The position numbers and the translations under genes are program-made. This document shows, piece after piece, positions 49,494 through 58,571 of a stretch of DNA of 64,000 nt (position 1 is the stretch's first letter; every line of letters begins with the position of its first letter). Below the pieces are notes generated by a model, which saw only the letters and a program-made list of their open reading frames with translations, ran no database searches and was not told where the DNA came from. The DNA is from Vibrio chagasii (GTDB lineage: Bacteria > Pseudomonadota > Gammaproteobacteria > Enterobacterales > Vibrionaceae): assembly GCA_041879415.1 (NCBI GenBank), contig CP090851.1, positions 62,001 through 126,000 of the forward strand, in the 5' to 3' direction.

Positions 49494-51833
49494 ATGATTT
49501 CTCGTTGGTTAGTGAGCGGCTTAGGTATGGTCGGTACTGTGATCAGTTTTCAACTGTTCGCAGCGACTGCGGCACAGGTTGATTCATCAGAGCATGTGGA
49601 ACTAGAACAAGCTCATAAGAGGCCAACTGTCGCTCTTGTACTCGCAGGTGGCGGCGCAAAAGGTGCCGCTCATATTGGCGTACTTAAAGCGCTCGAAGAG
49701 ATGCAAATCCCGGTTGATTACATTACCGGTACCAGTATGGGTTCATACGTTGGTGGTCTTTATGCGACAGGGATGAGCGCAGACGAGATTGAAAGCTTTA
49801 TCTATACGGTGGATTGGAATCGCGGTTACCGTGATCGTGTAAACCGTAGCGATCGTCGTGTACGAGATAAAGAGTATGAAGACCGCTACCAACTGAATAC
49901 CGATCTTGGTTTAGGTTGGGGAGAAATCAAAGCCAGAAAAGGCGTGGTACAAGGTCAGAATATGCTGCGTATTCTGCGTGAAACCACAGGCAACTTGTCA
50001 CCACTCGACTCTTTCGATCATCTTGCTATCCCTTATCGCTCAGTCGCAACCGACATTATTGAACTTGAAGAAGTCGTGATTGACCATGGCCACCTTGTCG
50101 ATGCAATGATGGCAAGTATGTCGGTACCTGGTGCTCTTCCGCCTTATGAAGTTGATGGGCGAATGCTAGTTGACGGTGGCGTAACCAACAATATGCCTGT
50201 TGATGTCGCAAGAACGATGGGCGCAGATATCATCATTGCGGTTGATATCAGTACCAACTACAAAGGCAAAGAGGATTTTACGACCTTTTTAGCTGCAGCC
50301 GACCAGCTCTCCAATTATCTTGTTCAGCGTAGTACTCAGGAACAAGCTGAAACACTTACAGACAATGATGTATTCCTCCAACCTGATGTTGGAGAAATGG
50401 AAACCACTGAATTCGATAAAATGCCATCAGCTTACGAAGCCGGTTACGAGTCTGCTAAGCAGCACTCTGCTGAACTTTCTAAGTTGTCACTCTCGAATGC
50501 TGATTACCAGCACTATATCGAAGACAAACAAAAGGCGCGCAGACAGCTGAAACACGGTGATAAAACCGTGGTTGATAAGGTGGTGATCAACAACAACACC
50601 CACTACTCAGATAAGCTGCTTGAAAATCGCTTAAATCTTAATTCAGGCAAGGTTCTCAAAACCAGTGAAATTGAAGCGAAAGTCCAAGACCTTTATGCAT
50701 TGGATCGCTTTGAGTTGGTTACATATGAATTCGAAAACGTTGACGGTGAAGATCAACTTACAGTGAATGTGGATGAAAAGTCTTGGGGGCCTAATTACCT
50801 CAACTTTCGATTCTTCCTTGAAGACGATTTCTCTACCGAGAGTCAATATTCGCTCGGTGTTTCAGCGAACTTCACCGACATCAACTCGCATGGTGCTGAG
50901 TTGAGAACCAATATTGAAATGGGTACGGATAAACGAATTGAAGCGGAACTTTACTCTCCGTTCTTCTCAAGTCAGAAATTATTTACCTCTGCTTCGATTG
51001 TTTACAGCAAAGAGAATCGAAATCTACCAGCCGGGATTGATGAGATTGAGGAGCCTACGTTAGACGTAACTCAAGATTATGTTCCGATGTCATACAGCGA
51101 ATACATAGGTGAAGTGGCGTTAGGTTATCAACCTACTTTATGGCAAGAACTTAAGTTTGGTGTTCGCTATACCGATGGTGATGTAGAAGTAGCTTCGTTA
51201 CCTTCACTGGGTGGTGGTAGTTACAATCGCGTTGGCGGTTTCATCAGTTATCGACTGGATACCTTAGACAACTTCAGTTTGCCAACCGAGGGTTACTTCG
51301 TTGATTTAGAGTACCTTGTCTCTCATGATGACTTTGAGAATAACAGCTCGATTGGAGATGATGAGTTAGCCTCAGGAAGTGATACCGTCTATGAGTTTTC
51401 AGCCAATCTAATGGCTGCAAAAAGCTATGAAAAGCATACTTTAGTCGGAAAAGTCGATTACGGCATTGTAGAGAGCAAGAACTCAGTTTTTCCTATCGAT
51501 CCGAAAGAGCTCGGCGGCTTCTTGAACCTGTCTGGTATCCCGAGAAACAGCTTGATCGGTCAGAACTTAGCGTACACTAGTCTGATCTATCGCTATAAGT
51601 GGTTTGAGAATGACTTCGGTCTCTTTGAGTCGCCGTTCTATATAGGCGCATCTATCGAACATGGTGGCGTTTGGTCGAACAATGATTTGAAGCTTAATGA
51701 AGCACCAATGTATACCGCAGGTTCGGTTTTCGCGGGTGTCGATTCCCCAATTGGGCCAATCATCTTGGCTTATGGACGTACGGAAGATAACTTCGATTCG
51801 GTTTACTTGATTGTTGGTACGTCTTACAAATAA
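49494..51833 (+). CDS. Patatin-like phospholipase fused to outer-membrane barrel (PlpD type)
   Basis: A 779-residue protein with a signal peptide (about 1-27). The patatin domain (about 44-335) has the oxyanion motif GGGAKG (52-57), nucleophile Ser81 in GTSMG, and Asp227 in DGGVTNN. A single POTRA-like domain (about 360-430, VVDKVVINNNTHYSDKLLE) and a C-terminal Omp85/BamA-type barrel (about 435-779) follow. This is the layout of type Vd autotransporters such as Pseudomonas PlpD: a secreted lipase carried by its own barrel. The Ser-Asp dyad is intact. Whether the lipase is released cannot be told from sequence. Confidence 0.9.
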   Translation: MISRWLVSGLGMVGTVISFQLFAATAAQVDSSEHVELEQAHKRPTVALVLAGGGAKGAAHIGVLKALEEMQIPVDYITGTSMGSYVGGLYATGMSADEIESFIYTVDWNRGYRDRVNRSDRRVRDKEYEDRYQLNTDLGLGWGEIKARKGVVQGQNMLRILRETTGNLSPLDSFDHLAIPYRSVATDIIELEEVVIDHGHLVDAMMASMSVPGALPPYEVDGRMLVDGGVTNNMPVDVARTMGADIIIAVDISTNYKGKEDFTTFLAAADQLSNYLVQRSTQEQAETLTDNDVFLQPDVGEMETTEFDKMPSAYEAGYESAKQHSAELSKLSLSNADYQHYIEDKQKARRQLKHGDKTVVDKVVINNNTHYSDKLLENRLNLNSGKVLKTSEIEAKVQDLYALDRFELVTYEFENVDGEDQLTVNVDEKSWGPNYLNFRFFLEDDFSTESQYSLGVSANFTDINSHGAELRTNIEMGTDKRIEAELYSPFFSSQKLFTSASIVYSKENRNLPAGIDEIEEPTLDVTQDYVPMSYSEYIGEVALGYQPTLWQELKFGVRYTDGDVEVASLPSLGGGSYNRVGGFISYRLDTLDNFSLPTEGYFVDLEYLVSHDDFENNSSIGDDELASGSDTVYEFSANLMAAKSYEKHTLVGKVDYGIVESKNSVFPIDPKELGGFLNLSGIPRNSLIGQNLAYTSLIYRYKWFENDFGLFESPFYIGASIEHGGVWSNNDLKLNEAPMYTAGSVFAGVDSPIGPIILAYGRTEDNFDSVYLIVGTSYK

Positions 51834-51922
51834 TCATGCGTAGAGTCGTCATTTTAGTGCGTAAATAGGCAAAAATAGTGGGACTTTCGTCTTAACTTGC
51901 TATGTTGGTCAAAATGATAAGA

Positions 51923-51951
51923 TTTTAATTTAACGTTAAATTTGCTATTCT
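51923..51951 (+). promoter_or_regulatory. acnB promoter region with 16-bp palindrome
   Basis: AATTTAACGTTAAATT (51927-51942) is a perfect palindrome. It would fall between a possible -35 (TTTTAA, 51923) and -10 (TATTCT, 51946), an ideal place for a repressor. I do not recognise the cognate regulator. The start codon is about 155 bp downstream, so the leader is long. Confidence 0.45.
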
Positions 51952-52105
51952 ACCGCCCACAGTTTGGCCTCTATGACGCCGCTCATCAATACAAATTGAA
52001 TGACAAAAATGGCAATGGAGAGCCAAGTTTCCAAGGATGTTCACTTCTTTATTTTACTAACAATTATGAAGGTGAGAAGTGAACCGCAATGAGAGGAAAA
52101 AAGTC

Positions 52106-54694
52106 GTGCTTGAAGCCTACCGTAAACACGTCGAAGAACGTGCTGCCGAAGGAGTTGTTCCAAAACCACTAGATGCTGAGCAGGTAGCTGGCCTAGTTGA
52201 ACTTCTGAAGAACCCACCTCAAGGTGAAGAAGAGTTTATTCTTGACCTACTAGAAAACCGCATTCCACCAGGCGTAGATGAAGCTGCCTATGTAAAAGCG
52301 GGCTTCCTTACGGCTATCACTAAAGGTGAAGTAGCATCTCCACTAGTAAGCAAAGCAAAAGCTGCAGAATTGCTTGGTACTATGCAAGGTGGTTACAACA
52401 TCGAATCTCTAGTATCTCTACTTGATGATGCTGAGCTTGCTCCAATCGCTGTGAAAGCACTATCTCATACTCTACTGATGTTTGATGCGTTCTACGATGT
52501 AGAAGAGAAAGCAAAAGCTGGTAACGAATCAGCGCAACAAGTCCTTCAATCTTGGGCTGATGCTGAATGGTTCACCGCGAAAGACAAAGTCGCTGAAAAA
52601 ATCACAGTAAAAGTATTCAAAGTCACTGGTGAAACGAATACCGATGACCTATCTCCAGCACCTGATGCATGGTCACGTCCAGATATCCCTGTACACGCAA
52701 AAGCGATGCTGAAGATGGAACGTGATGGCATCAACCCAGATCAACCAGGTACGGTTGGGCCTATCGCTCAAATCGAAGAACTTCAAAAAGACGGCATTCA
52801 GCTTGCTTACGTAGGTGATGTTGTTGGTACCGGTTCTTCTCGTAAGTCTGCAACGAACTCAGTACTTTGGTTCATGGGTGAAGATATCCCTTACGTACCA
52901 AACAAGCGTACTGGCGGTGTTTGTCTAGGTGGTAAAATTGCTCCAATCTTCTACAACACAATGGAAGACTCAGGCGCACTACCTATCGAACTAGACGTAC
53001 AAAACATGAACATGGGCGATGTTATTGACATCTTCCCATACGAAGGCGTTGTACGTAAAAACGGTGAAGAGATCTCTAGCTTTGAGCTAAGCAAAGTACT
53101 GCTTGATGAAGTTCGTGCTGGTGGTCGTATTCCACTTATCATCGGTCGTGGCCTAACAGGTCGTGCTCGTGCTTCTCTTGGTCTAGAAGAAACAGACCTA
53201 TTCGCTAAGCCTGTTGACCCATCTGCCTCTGATAAAGGCTACACACTAGCTCAGAAGATGGTTGGTAAAGCATGTGGTGTTGAAGGCGTTCGCGCGGGTC
53301 AATACTGTGAGCCTAAGATGACGACAGTAGGTTCTCAAGATACTACTGGCCCTATGACGCGTGATGAGCTTAAAGACCTTGCGTGTCTTGGCTTCTCTGC
53401 TGACCTAGTGATGCAGTCTTTCTGTCACACATCGGCATACCCGAAACCAGTTGACGTTAACACGCACCACACGCTACCTGATTTCATCATGAACCGTGCT
53501 GGTGTTTCACTGCGCCCTGGTGATGGTGTTATCCACTCATGGCTAAACCGTATGCTTCTACCTGATACTGTAGGTACAGGTGGTGACTCGCATACTCGTT
53601 TCCCTCTAGGTATCTCATTCCCTGCGGGTTCTGGTCTGGTAGCATTCGCGGCAGCAACTGGTGTTATGCCTCTTGATATGCCTGAATCTATCTTGGTTCG
53701 TTTTAAAGGTGAAATGCAGCCAGGTATCACGCTACGTGACCTAGTACATGCGATCCCTCTATACGGCATCAAGCAAGGCCTGCTAACAGTAGAGAAAGCA
53801 GGTAAGATCAACGAATTCTCTGGTCGCGTACTAGAAATCGAAGGTGTTGAACACCTATCTGTTGAGCAAGCATTCGAGCTTTCTGATGCGTCTGCTGAGC
53901 GTTCAGCGGCAGGTTGTACTGTTAAGCTATCTCAAGAGTCTATCGAAGAGTACCTGAACTCAAACATCGTTATGCTTAAGTGGATGATCGCTGAAGGCTA
54001 CGGTGATGTTCGTACTATCGAGCGTCGTATTACAGCTATGGAAGAGTGGCTAGCGAACCCTGAGTTGCTGTCTGCTGATTCAGACGCGGAATACGCTCAC
54101 GTTATCGAAATCGACCTTGCTGACATCGATCAGCCAATCCTATGTGCACCAAACGACCCAGATGATGCTCGTCTTCTTTCTGACGTTCAAGGTACAGAGA
54201 TCCAAGAAGTGTTCATCGGTTCTTGTATGACCAACATCGGTCACTTCCGTGCTGCAGGTAAGATGCTTGAAGAGTTCAACGGCTCGCTAAGCACTCGTCT
54301 ATGGGTGGCTCCGCCAACTAAGATGGATAAAGACCAGCTAACAGAAGAAGGCTACTACGGCATCTTCGGTCGTGCAGGGGTTCGTATCGAAACTCCGGGT
54401 TGTTCACTATGTATGGGTAACCAAGCGCGTGTTGCAGACAAGTCGACAGTAATGTCTACGTCTACTCGTAACTTCCCGAACCGTTTGGGTACAGGTGCTA
54501 ACGTTTATCTAGCGTCTGCTGAGCTTTCTGCTGTTGGTGCAATCTTGGGTCGCATCCCAACGAAGGAAGAGTACCTAGAGTACGCAGATAAGATTAACGC
54601 AACGGCGGCCGATACATACCGTTACCTGAACTTCCACAAAATGGGTCAGTACACGGAAAAAGCCGATACGGTTATTTTCCAAGAACCAGCCTAG
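52106..54694 (+). CDS. acnB: Aconitate hydratase B
   Basis: An 862-residue [4Fe-4S] enzyme of the TCA cycle (citrate to isocitrate); AcnB also takes part in the methylcitrate cycle and binds its own mRNA when the cluster is lost. Cluster cysteines are in GSCMTNIGH and GCSLCMGN. The HEAT-like N-domain ([15 protein letters not shown]), swivel domain ([16 protein letters not shown]) and catalytic domains are complete. The frame opens at GTG 52079, but GTG 52106 is the position that matches the E. coli start (MLEEYRKH) and has GAGAGGA before it. Confidence 0.96.
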   Translation: MLEAYRKHVEERAAEGVVPKPLDAEQVAGLVELLKNPPQGEEEFILDLLENRIPPGVDEAAYVKAGFLTAITKGEVASPLVSKAKAAELLGTMQGGYNIESLVSLLDDAELAPIAVKALSHTLLMFDAFYDVEEKAKAGNESAQQVLQSWADAEWFTAKDKVAEKITVKVFKVTGETNTDDLSPAPDAWSRPDIPVHAKAMLKMERDGINPDQPGTVGPIAQIEELQKDGIQLAYVGDVVGTGSSRKSATNSVLWFMGEDIPYVPNKRTGGVCLGGKIAPIFYNTMEDSGALPIELDVQNMNMGDVIDIFPYEGVVRKNGEEISSFELSKVLLDEVRAGGRIPLIIGRGLTGRARASLGLEETDLFAKPVDPSASDKGYTLAQKMVGKACGVEGVRAGQYCEPKMTTVGSQDTTGPMTRDELKDLACLGFSADLVMQSFCHTSAYPKPVDVNTHHTLPDFIMNRAGVSLRPGDGVIHSWLNRMLLPDTVGTGGDSHTRFPLGISFPAGSGLVAFAAATGVMPLDMPESILVRFKGEMQPGITLRDLVHAIPLYGIKQGLLTVEKAGKINEFSGRVLEIEGVEHLSVEQAFELSDASAERSAAGCTVKLSQESIEEYLNSNIVMLKWMIAEGYGDVRTIERRITAMEEWLANPELLSADSDAEYAHVIEIDLADIDQPILCAPNDPDDARLLSDVQGTEIQEVFIGSCMTNIGHFRAAGKMLEEFNGSLSTRLWVAPPTKMDKDQLTEEGYYGIFGRAGVRIETPGCSLCMGNQARVADKSTVMSTSTRNFPNRLGTGANVYLASAELSAVGAILGRIPTKEEYLEYADKINATAADTYRYLNFHKMGQYTEKADTVIFQEPA

Positions 54695-54732
54695 TTCCTC
54701 GTCATATTTGTAGCGTCAGCGTTGTTGACTGC

Positions 54733-54799
54733 GTACGTTCACCGGATCGCCGGCCGCCCTAATCGCATAGAGCTTCTATGCTCATAGGGATGAACGTAC
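54733..54799. repeat. Foldable three-stem element downstream of acnB
   Basis: Outer arms GTACGTTCA and TGAACGTAC (54733-54741 and 54791-54799) enclose two further hairpins. One is CCGG-ATCG-CCGG (54742-54753). The other has arms CCCTA and TAGGG (54757-54761 and 54785-54789) that contain GCATAGA and TCTATGC (54765-54781). The layout is a three-way junction. There is no T-run, and the true terminator lies 50 bp further on. It may be a 3'-UTR RNA or a dispersed repeat. Confidence 0.6.
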
Positions 54800-54849
54800 T
54801 TGTCGCCTAGCTGCCACTCCAACTATTTAGAGGAACCCAAATGATAGAG

Positions 54850-54874
54850 CGTCTACTTCGGTAGGCGTTTTTTT
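54850..54874 (+). terminator. Rho-independent terminator downstream of acnB
   Basis: Arms CGTCTAC and GTAGGCG (one G-U pair) with a TTCG loop and seven T. Confidence 0.85.
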
Positions 54875-54976
54875 ATGTCCGAATACTGGGCTATGAGTGA
54901 CTCGATCTATTGATCACTTCGCTATATACTCTCGCCTCATTTTTAACCCTGTCTGCAGTTACTGCGTGGAGCCACT

Positions 54977-55345
54977 ATGGAATTCGAATTTACAAGAAAC
55001 ACTCTAATGGGTGAGTACTACGTGAAATGCAGCATGGGGCACGAGATCGTTGGCCGCTGGTTACAAGAAGAGATCGGTAAAGATAAGCAGAAACTGGATC
55101 ATGTGATGGCGCTTATTGAGCAATCACGACAGGATCTGAGCAATGAAGTGACGTTACTTGGTAAAGAGATCAGCCTAGCGATCAATGAAGATGAAGTAAC
55201 GATTCAAGAAAACGTATTGGGTCATGATCAAGAGATGGAAGAGGGCAGCGAGTTCGACTTCTACAACTGTGAGAGCCAGGCAAGTTGTGGAATTGACGAC
55301 TTCGAGCTGCTAATCGAGCGTTGGATTGAGTTTCTAGGTTACTAA
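54977..55345 (+). CDS. yacL: YacL family protein (UPF0231)
   Basis: A 122-residue acidic protein of the YacL/UPF0231 family, which is found next to acnB in enterobacteria and Vibrio. Recognisable parts are MEFEFTRNTLMGEYYVKCSM at the start and the C-terminal CGIDDFELLIERWIEFL. The function is unknown. It follows acnB behind a terminator, so it has its own promoter. Confidence 0.9.
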   Translation: MEFEFTRNTLMGEYYVKCSMGHEIVGRWLQEEIGKDKQKLDHVMALIEQSRQDLSNEVTLLGKEISLAINEDEVTIQENVLGHDQEMEEGSEFDFYNCESQASCGIDDFELLIERWIEFLGY

Positions 55346-55419
55346 CCGTTGTTATAAAAGAGCTTAGAACTCAGTTGCCCAAAACTGGAGCAATAATAGA
55401 GTCACGCATTAAGATAGTG

Positions 55420-55452
55420 AAAAGGTCGCACCAAATTGGTGCGACCTTTTTT
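55420..55452 (+). terminator. Terminator of yacL, containing an NtrC-type site
   Basis: Arms AAAAGGTCGCACCAA and TTGGTGCGACCTTTT are followed by TTG. The central 15 bases (55428-55442) read GCACCA-AAT-TGGTGC, the NtrC enhancer consensus; see the next feature. Confidence 0.9.
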
Positions 55453-55521
55453 GTTATGAGTACCTTATCATCTTCATCTTATTAAAAATCAATAAGTTAA
55501 CTTTTTGGCACACTACTTGGA
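55428..55521 (+). promoter_or_regulatory. NtrC site and sigma-54-like promoter of glnK-amtB
   Basis: GCACCAAATTGGTGC (55428-55442) matches the strong NtrC sites of the E. coli glnA promoter in all positions outside the central three. TGGCAC-N5-TTGGA (55506-55521) resembles a sigma-54 -24/-12 element (TGGCAC-N5-TTGCA); the -12 C is replaced by G. The expected transcript start near 55532 would put the NtrC site at about -97, a normal enhancer distance. glnK-amtB is a known NtrC target in enterobacteria. Confidence 0.75.
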
Positions 55522-55560
55522 TTGTAATAAGAGAATTAACGGAATTAGTGAAGAATTTAA

Positions 55561-55908
<348 letters not shown>

Positions 55909-55935
55909 AGAATTACAAGGACTGGAGACTTTAAT

Positions 55936-57165
55936 ATGGAACTTACAACAACAGTAACGGAACTACGTTACGCACTAGACACTTTTTTCTTCCTCATTTC
56001 AGGTGCGTTGGTAATGTGGATGGCAGCAGGCTTCGCAATGTTAGAAGCTGGCTTAGTTCGTTCAAAGAACACCACAGAGATTTTAACTAAGAACATCTGC
56101 TTGTACGCGATTGCATGTACTGCGTTCTTAGTCGTTGGTTACAACATTATGTATGTCGATAACGGCGAAGGCGGTTGGTTACCATCATTTGGTACTTTGA
56201 TTGGTACTCAAGGTGAAGGCGCAGACCACTCTTTAGAATCAGACTTCTTCTTCCAGGTAGTATTCGTTGCAACCGCAATGTCTGTGGTATCTGGTGCGGT
56301 AGCTGAGCGTATGAAGCTTTGGTCATTCCTAATCTTCTCTGTAGTACTAACAGCATTTATTTACCCAATGGAAGGTTACTGGACTTGGGGCGGTGGTTTC
56401 CTATCAGAAGCAGGCTTCAGTGATTTCGCAGGCTCAGGTATCGTACACATGGCGGGTGCAGCAGCAGCGTTAGCAGGTGTTCTACTACTTGGTGCTCGTA
56501 AAGGTAAATACGGTAAAAACGGTGAAATCTACCCAATTCCTGGTTCAAACATGCCACTTGCTACACTAGGTACATTCATCCTTTGGTTTGGTTGGTTCGG
56601 TTTCAACGGTGGCTCTCAACTGATGGTTTCAGATTTCGAGAACGCAACAGCAGTGGGTCAAATCTTCCTTAACACCAACGCAGCAGCAGCAGCGGGTGCA
56701 ATCGCAGCACTACTAGTATGTAAGACAACTTGGGGTAAAGCGGACCTAACTATGATCCTTAACGGTGCGTTGGCTGGCCTAGTAGCAATCACGGCTGACC
56801 CTCTATCACCATCACCTCTGTTTGCAGTGGCAATTGGTTCAGTATCTGGTGCACTAGTGGTGTTCAGTATCATTGCTCTAGACAAAGCTAAGATTGATGA
56901 CCCAGTAGGTGCTATCTCAGTTCACGGTGTATGTGGTTTCTTCGGTCTAATGGCTGTGCCACTAAGCAATACAGATGCAACATTTGGCGCGCAGCTATTC
57001 GGTGCAGCAGTAATCTTTGCTTGGGTATTTGGTGCGAGTCTAGCGGTATGGGCTGTACTTAAAGCGACAATCGGTATTCGTGTAAGTGAAGACGAAGAGC
57101 TAGAAGGTATGGACATGCATGACTGTGGTGTAGGTGCTTATCCAGAATTTGTGTCGGTAAAATAA
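55936..57165 (+). CDS. amtB: Ammonium transporter AmtB
   Basis: A 409-residue trimeric ammonium channel with about 11 membrane helices and no cleaved signal peptide. The twin pore histidines are in GSGIVHMAGAAAALAG and ISVHGVCGFFGL. The conserved DxxxxD-type sequence DTFFFLISGALVMWMAAGF is replaced here in form but not position. The N-terminus is shorter than that of E. coli AmtB, which has an extra signal peptide. Co-transcribed with glnK; terminator at 57196. Confidence 0.96.
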   Translation: MELTTTVTELRYALDTFFFLISGALVMWMAAGFAMLEAGLVRSKNTTEILTKNICLYAIACTAFLVVGYNIMYVDNGEGGWLPSFGTLIGTQGEGADHSLESDFFFQVVFVATAMSVVSGAVAERMKLWSFLIFSVVLTAFIYPMEGYWTWGGGFLSEAGFSDFAGSGIVHMAGAAAALAGVLLLGARKGKYGKNGEIYPIPGSNMPLATLGTFILWFGWFGFNGGSQLMVSDFENATAVGQIFLNTNAAAAAGAIAALLVCKTTWGKADLTMILNGALAGLVAITADPLSPSPLFAVAIGSVSGALVVFSIIALDKAKIDDPVGAISVHGVCGFFGLMAVPLSNTDATFGAQLFGAAVIFAWVFGASLAVWAVLKATIGIRVSEDEELEGMDMHDCGVGAYPEFVSVK

Positions 57166-57195
57166 TTTACAAACATTTACATTTAACCTACTTGA

Positions 57196-57222
57196 AACCT
57201 GCTCAGATGAGCAGGTTTTTTT
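57196..57222 (+). terminator. Rho-independent terminator of glnK-amtB
   Basis: Arms AACCTGCTC and GAGCAGGTT with AGAT loop, then TTTTT. Confidence 0.92.
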
Positions 57223-57246
57223 GATGTTTAACGTTGTGTTTAATCT

Positions 57247-57286
57247 AATGATACATATAATAATGCAACTGATAAATATTATCATT
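57247..57286 (+). promoter_or_regulatory. Fur-box-like palindromes before fbpA
   Basis: GATAAATATTATCATT (57271-57286) is a near-match to the Fur consensus GATAATGATAATCATTATC. A second, weaker AT-rich copy (ATGATACATATAATAATG, 57248-57265) lies just upstream. Together they end 24 bp before the fbpA start and fit iron repression of an Fe(III) transporter. Confidence 0.65.
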
Positions 57287-57309
57287 TCTATGCAAAAAAG
57301 GATTGAATC

Positions 57310-58323
57310 ATGAAAAAACTGCTAACTCTTTCAGCTATTGCGTGCAGCACTATCGCACCAGCAGCAATGGCTGCAGAAGAAGTAAACGTATACTCTTACC
57401 GTCAACCTTTCCTTGTTGAGCCAATGTTCGATGAGTTCACTAAAGAGACAGGTATCGAGGTGAATGTTAAGTTTGCTAAGAAAGGTTTAGCAGAGAAGCT
57501 AGCTCAAGAGGGCGAATACAGCCCTGCAGACGTGGTATTAACTGTTGATATCAGCCGTCTATCTGAGCTAACTGAAAAAGGTTTAGTTCAAGCGGTAAAC
57601 AGCGACGTTCTAGAAAAGAACATCCCTGCTCAATACCAAGATACAGACAACGAGTGGTTTGCTCTAACAACTCGTACTCGTAGCGTTTACTCTTCACGTG
57701 ACCGTGTTGGCCGTCTAGGTGAAGACTTCACATACGCAGACCTAGCTAAGCCTGAATTCAAAGGCAAAATCTGTACTCGTAGCGGTAAGCACCCATACAA
57801 CGTTTCTCTAGTATCTTCTATGATTGCTCATAAAGGTGAAGCAGAAACTAAAGAGTGGCTAGAAGGCGTTAAAGCAAACCTAGCTCGTAAGCCTCAAGGT
57901 AACGACCGTGCACAAGTTAAAGCTATCAAAGAAGGTCTATGTGACGTTTCTCTTGGTAACAGCTACTACCTAGGTAAGATGGTTAACGATAAAGAGCAAA
58001 AAGCTTGGGCTGACGCTGTTTACATCAACTTCCCTAACCAAGAGACGACTGGTACTCACGTAAACATCTCTGGTATGGCAATGGCTAAGTACTCTCCAAA
58101 CAAAGAGAACGCAGTTAAGCTAATGGAATTCCTATCTGGTAACACAGCACAAGGCATGTACGCAGAAGTAAACTACGAATACCCAGTTAAAGCTGACGTT
58201 AAACCTTCTGAGCTAGTTGCTTCTTGGGGTGAATTCAAAGCAGATACAATTTCTCTAGACGAAATCGCAGATCACCACGAAGCTGCAATCAAGCTTCTAG
58301 ACGAAGTTAAATTCGACCTGTAA
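57310..58323 (+). CDS. fbpA: Fe(III) ABC transporter, periplasmic binding protein
   Basis: A 337-residue periplasmic protein with a typical signal peptide cut after AAMA (residue 21). It belongs to the FbpA/FutA/SfuA family: EVNVYSYRQPFLVEPMFDEF at the mature start and GNSYYLGKM, where the paired tyrosines coordinate Fe(III). Codon use is strongly biased, implying high expression. A hairpin cluster after the gene probably sets its level above that of the permease and ATPase genes that follow. Confidence 0.95.
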   Translation: MKKLLTLSAIACSTIAPAAMAAEEVNVYSYRQPFLVEPMFDEFTKETGIEVNVKFAKKGLAEKLAQEGEYSPADVVLTVDISRLSELTEKGLVQAVNSDVLEKNIPAQYQDTDNEWFALTTRTRSVYSSRDRVGRLGEDFTYADLAKPEFKGKICTRSGKHPYNVSLVSSMIAHKGEAETKEWLEGVKANLARKPQGNDRAQVKAIKEGLCDVSLGNSYYLGKMVNDKEQKAWADAVYINFPNQETTGTHVNISGMAMAKYSPNKENAVKLMEFLSGNTAQGMYAEVNYEYPVKADVKPSELVASWGEFKADTISLDEIADHHEAAIKLLDEVKFDL

Positions 58324-58327
58324 TTAT

Positions 58328-58403
58328 TAATATAGGCTTCGGCCAATATTAGATTTAACAACCTCAAGTTGCCGTTTTTGGTGCTTGAGGTTGTTTTGTT
58401 TTT
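58328..58403 (+). terminator. Tandem hairpins between fbpA and fbpB
   Basis: The first hairpin (58328-58351) has ten-base arms TAATATAGGC and GCCAATATTA with one mismatch and a TTCG loop. The second (58360-58392) has arms AACCTCAAG and CTTGAGGTT, followed by TTTTGTTTTT. The second looks like a terminator; the first may protect the fbpA 3' end. Confidence 0.75.
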
Positions 58404-58571
58404 AGTTAAGTCACTTTTTGAAACAAAGCTCTTGATGGAACTAGAGAGTTATTAGCTCAGCTCCTTGAAGTCATTACAGTATATGGGTATAAATAACCCC
58501 CACCACTAAAAGGGCATGAGATGTATTTGCAACTGCATTTGTGTTTCATTAAGCCTCGTTGTAATTAGGCG

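Noticed and set aside
52079..52105. Upstream GTG start for acnB
   Set aside because: AcnB proteins start at the equivalent of LEEYRKH. The nine extra codons include the purine-rich stretch that serves as ribosome binding site for GTG 52106.
54733..54799. Integron attC (VCR-like) site
   Set aside because: No GTTRRRY/RYYYAAC core pair is present at the ends and no cassette-like gene is adjacent. The arms are symmetric and lack the usual extrahelical bases that I could identify.
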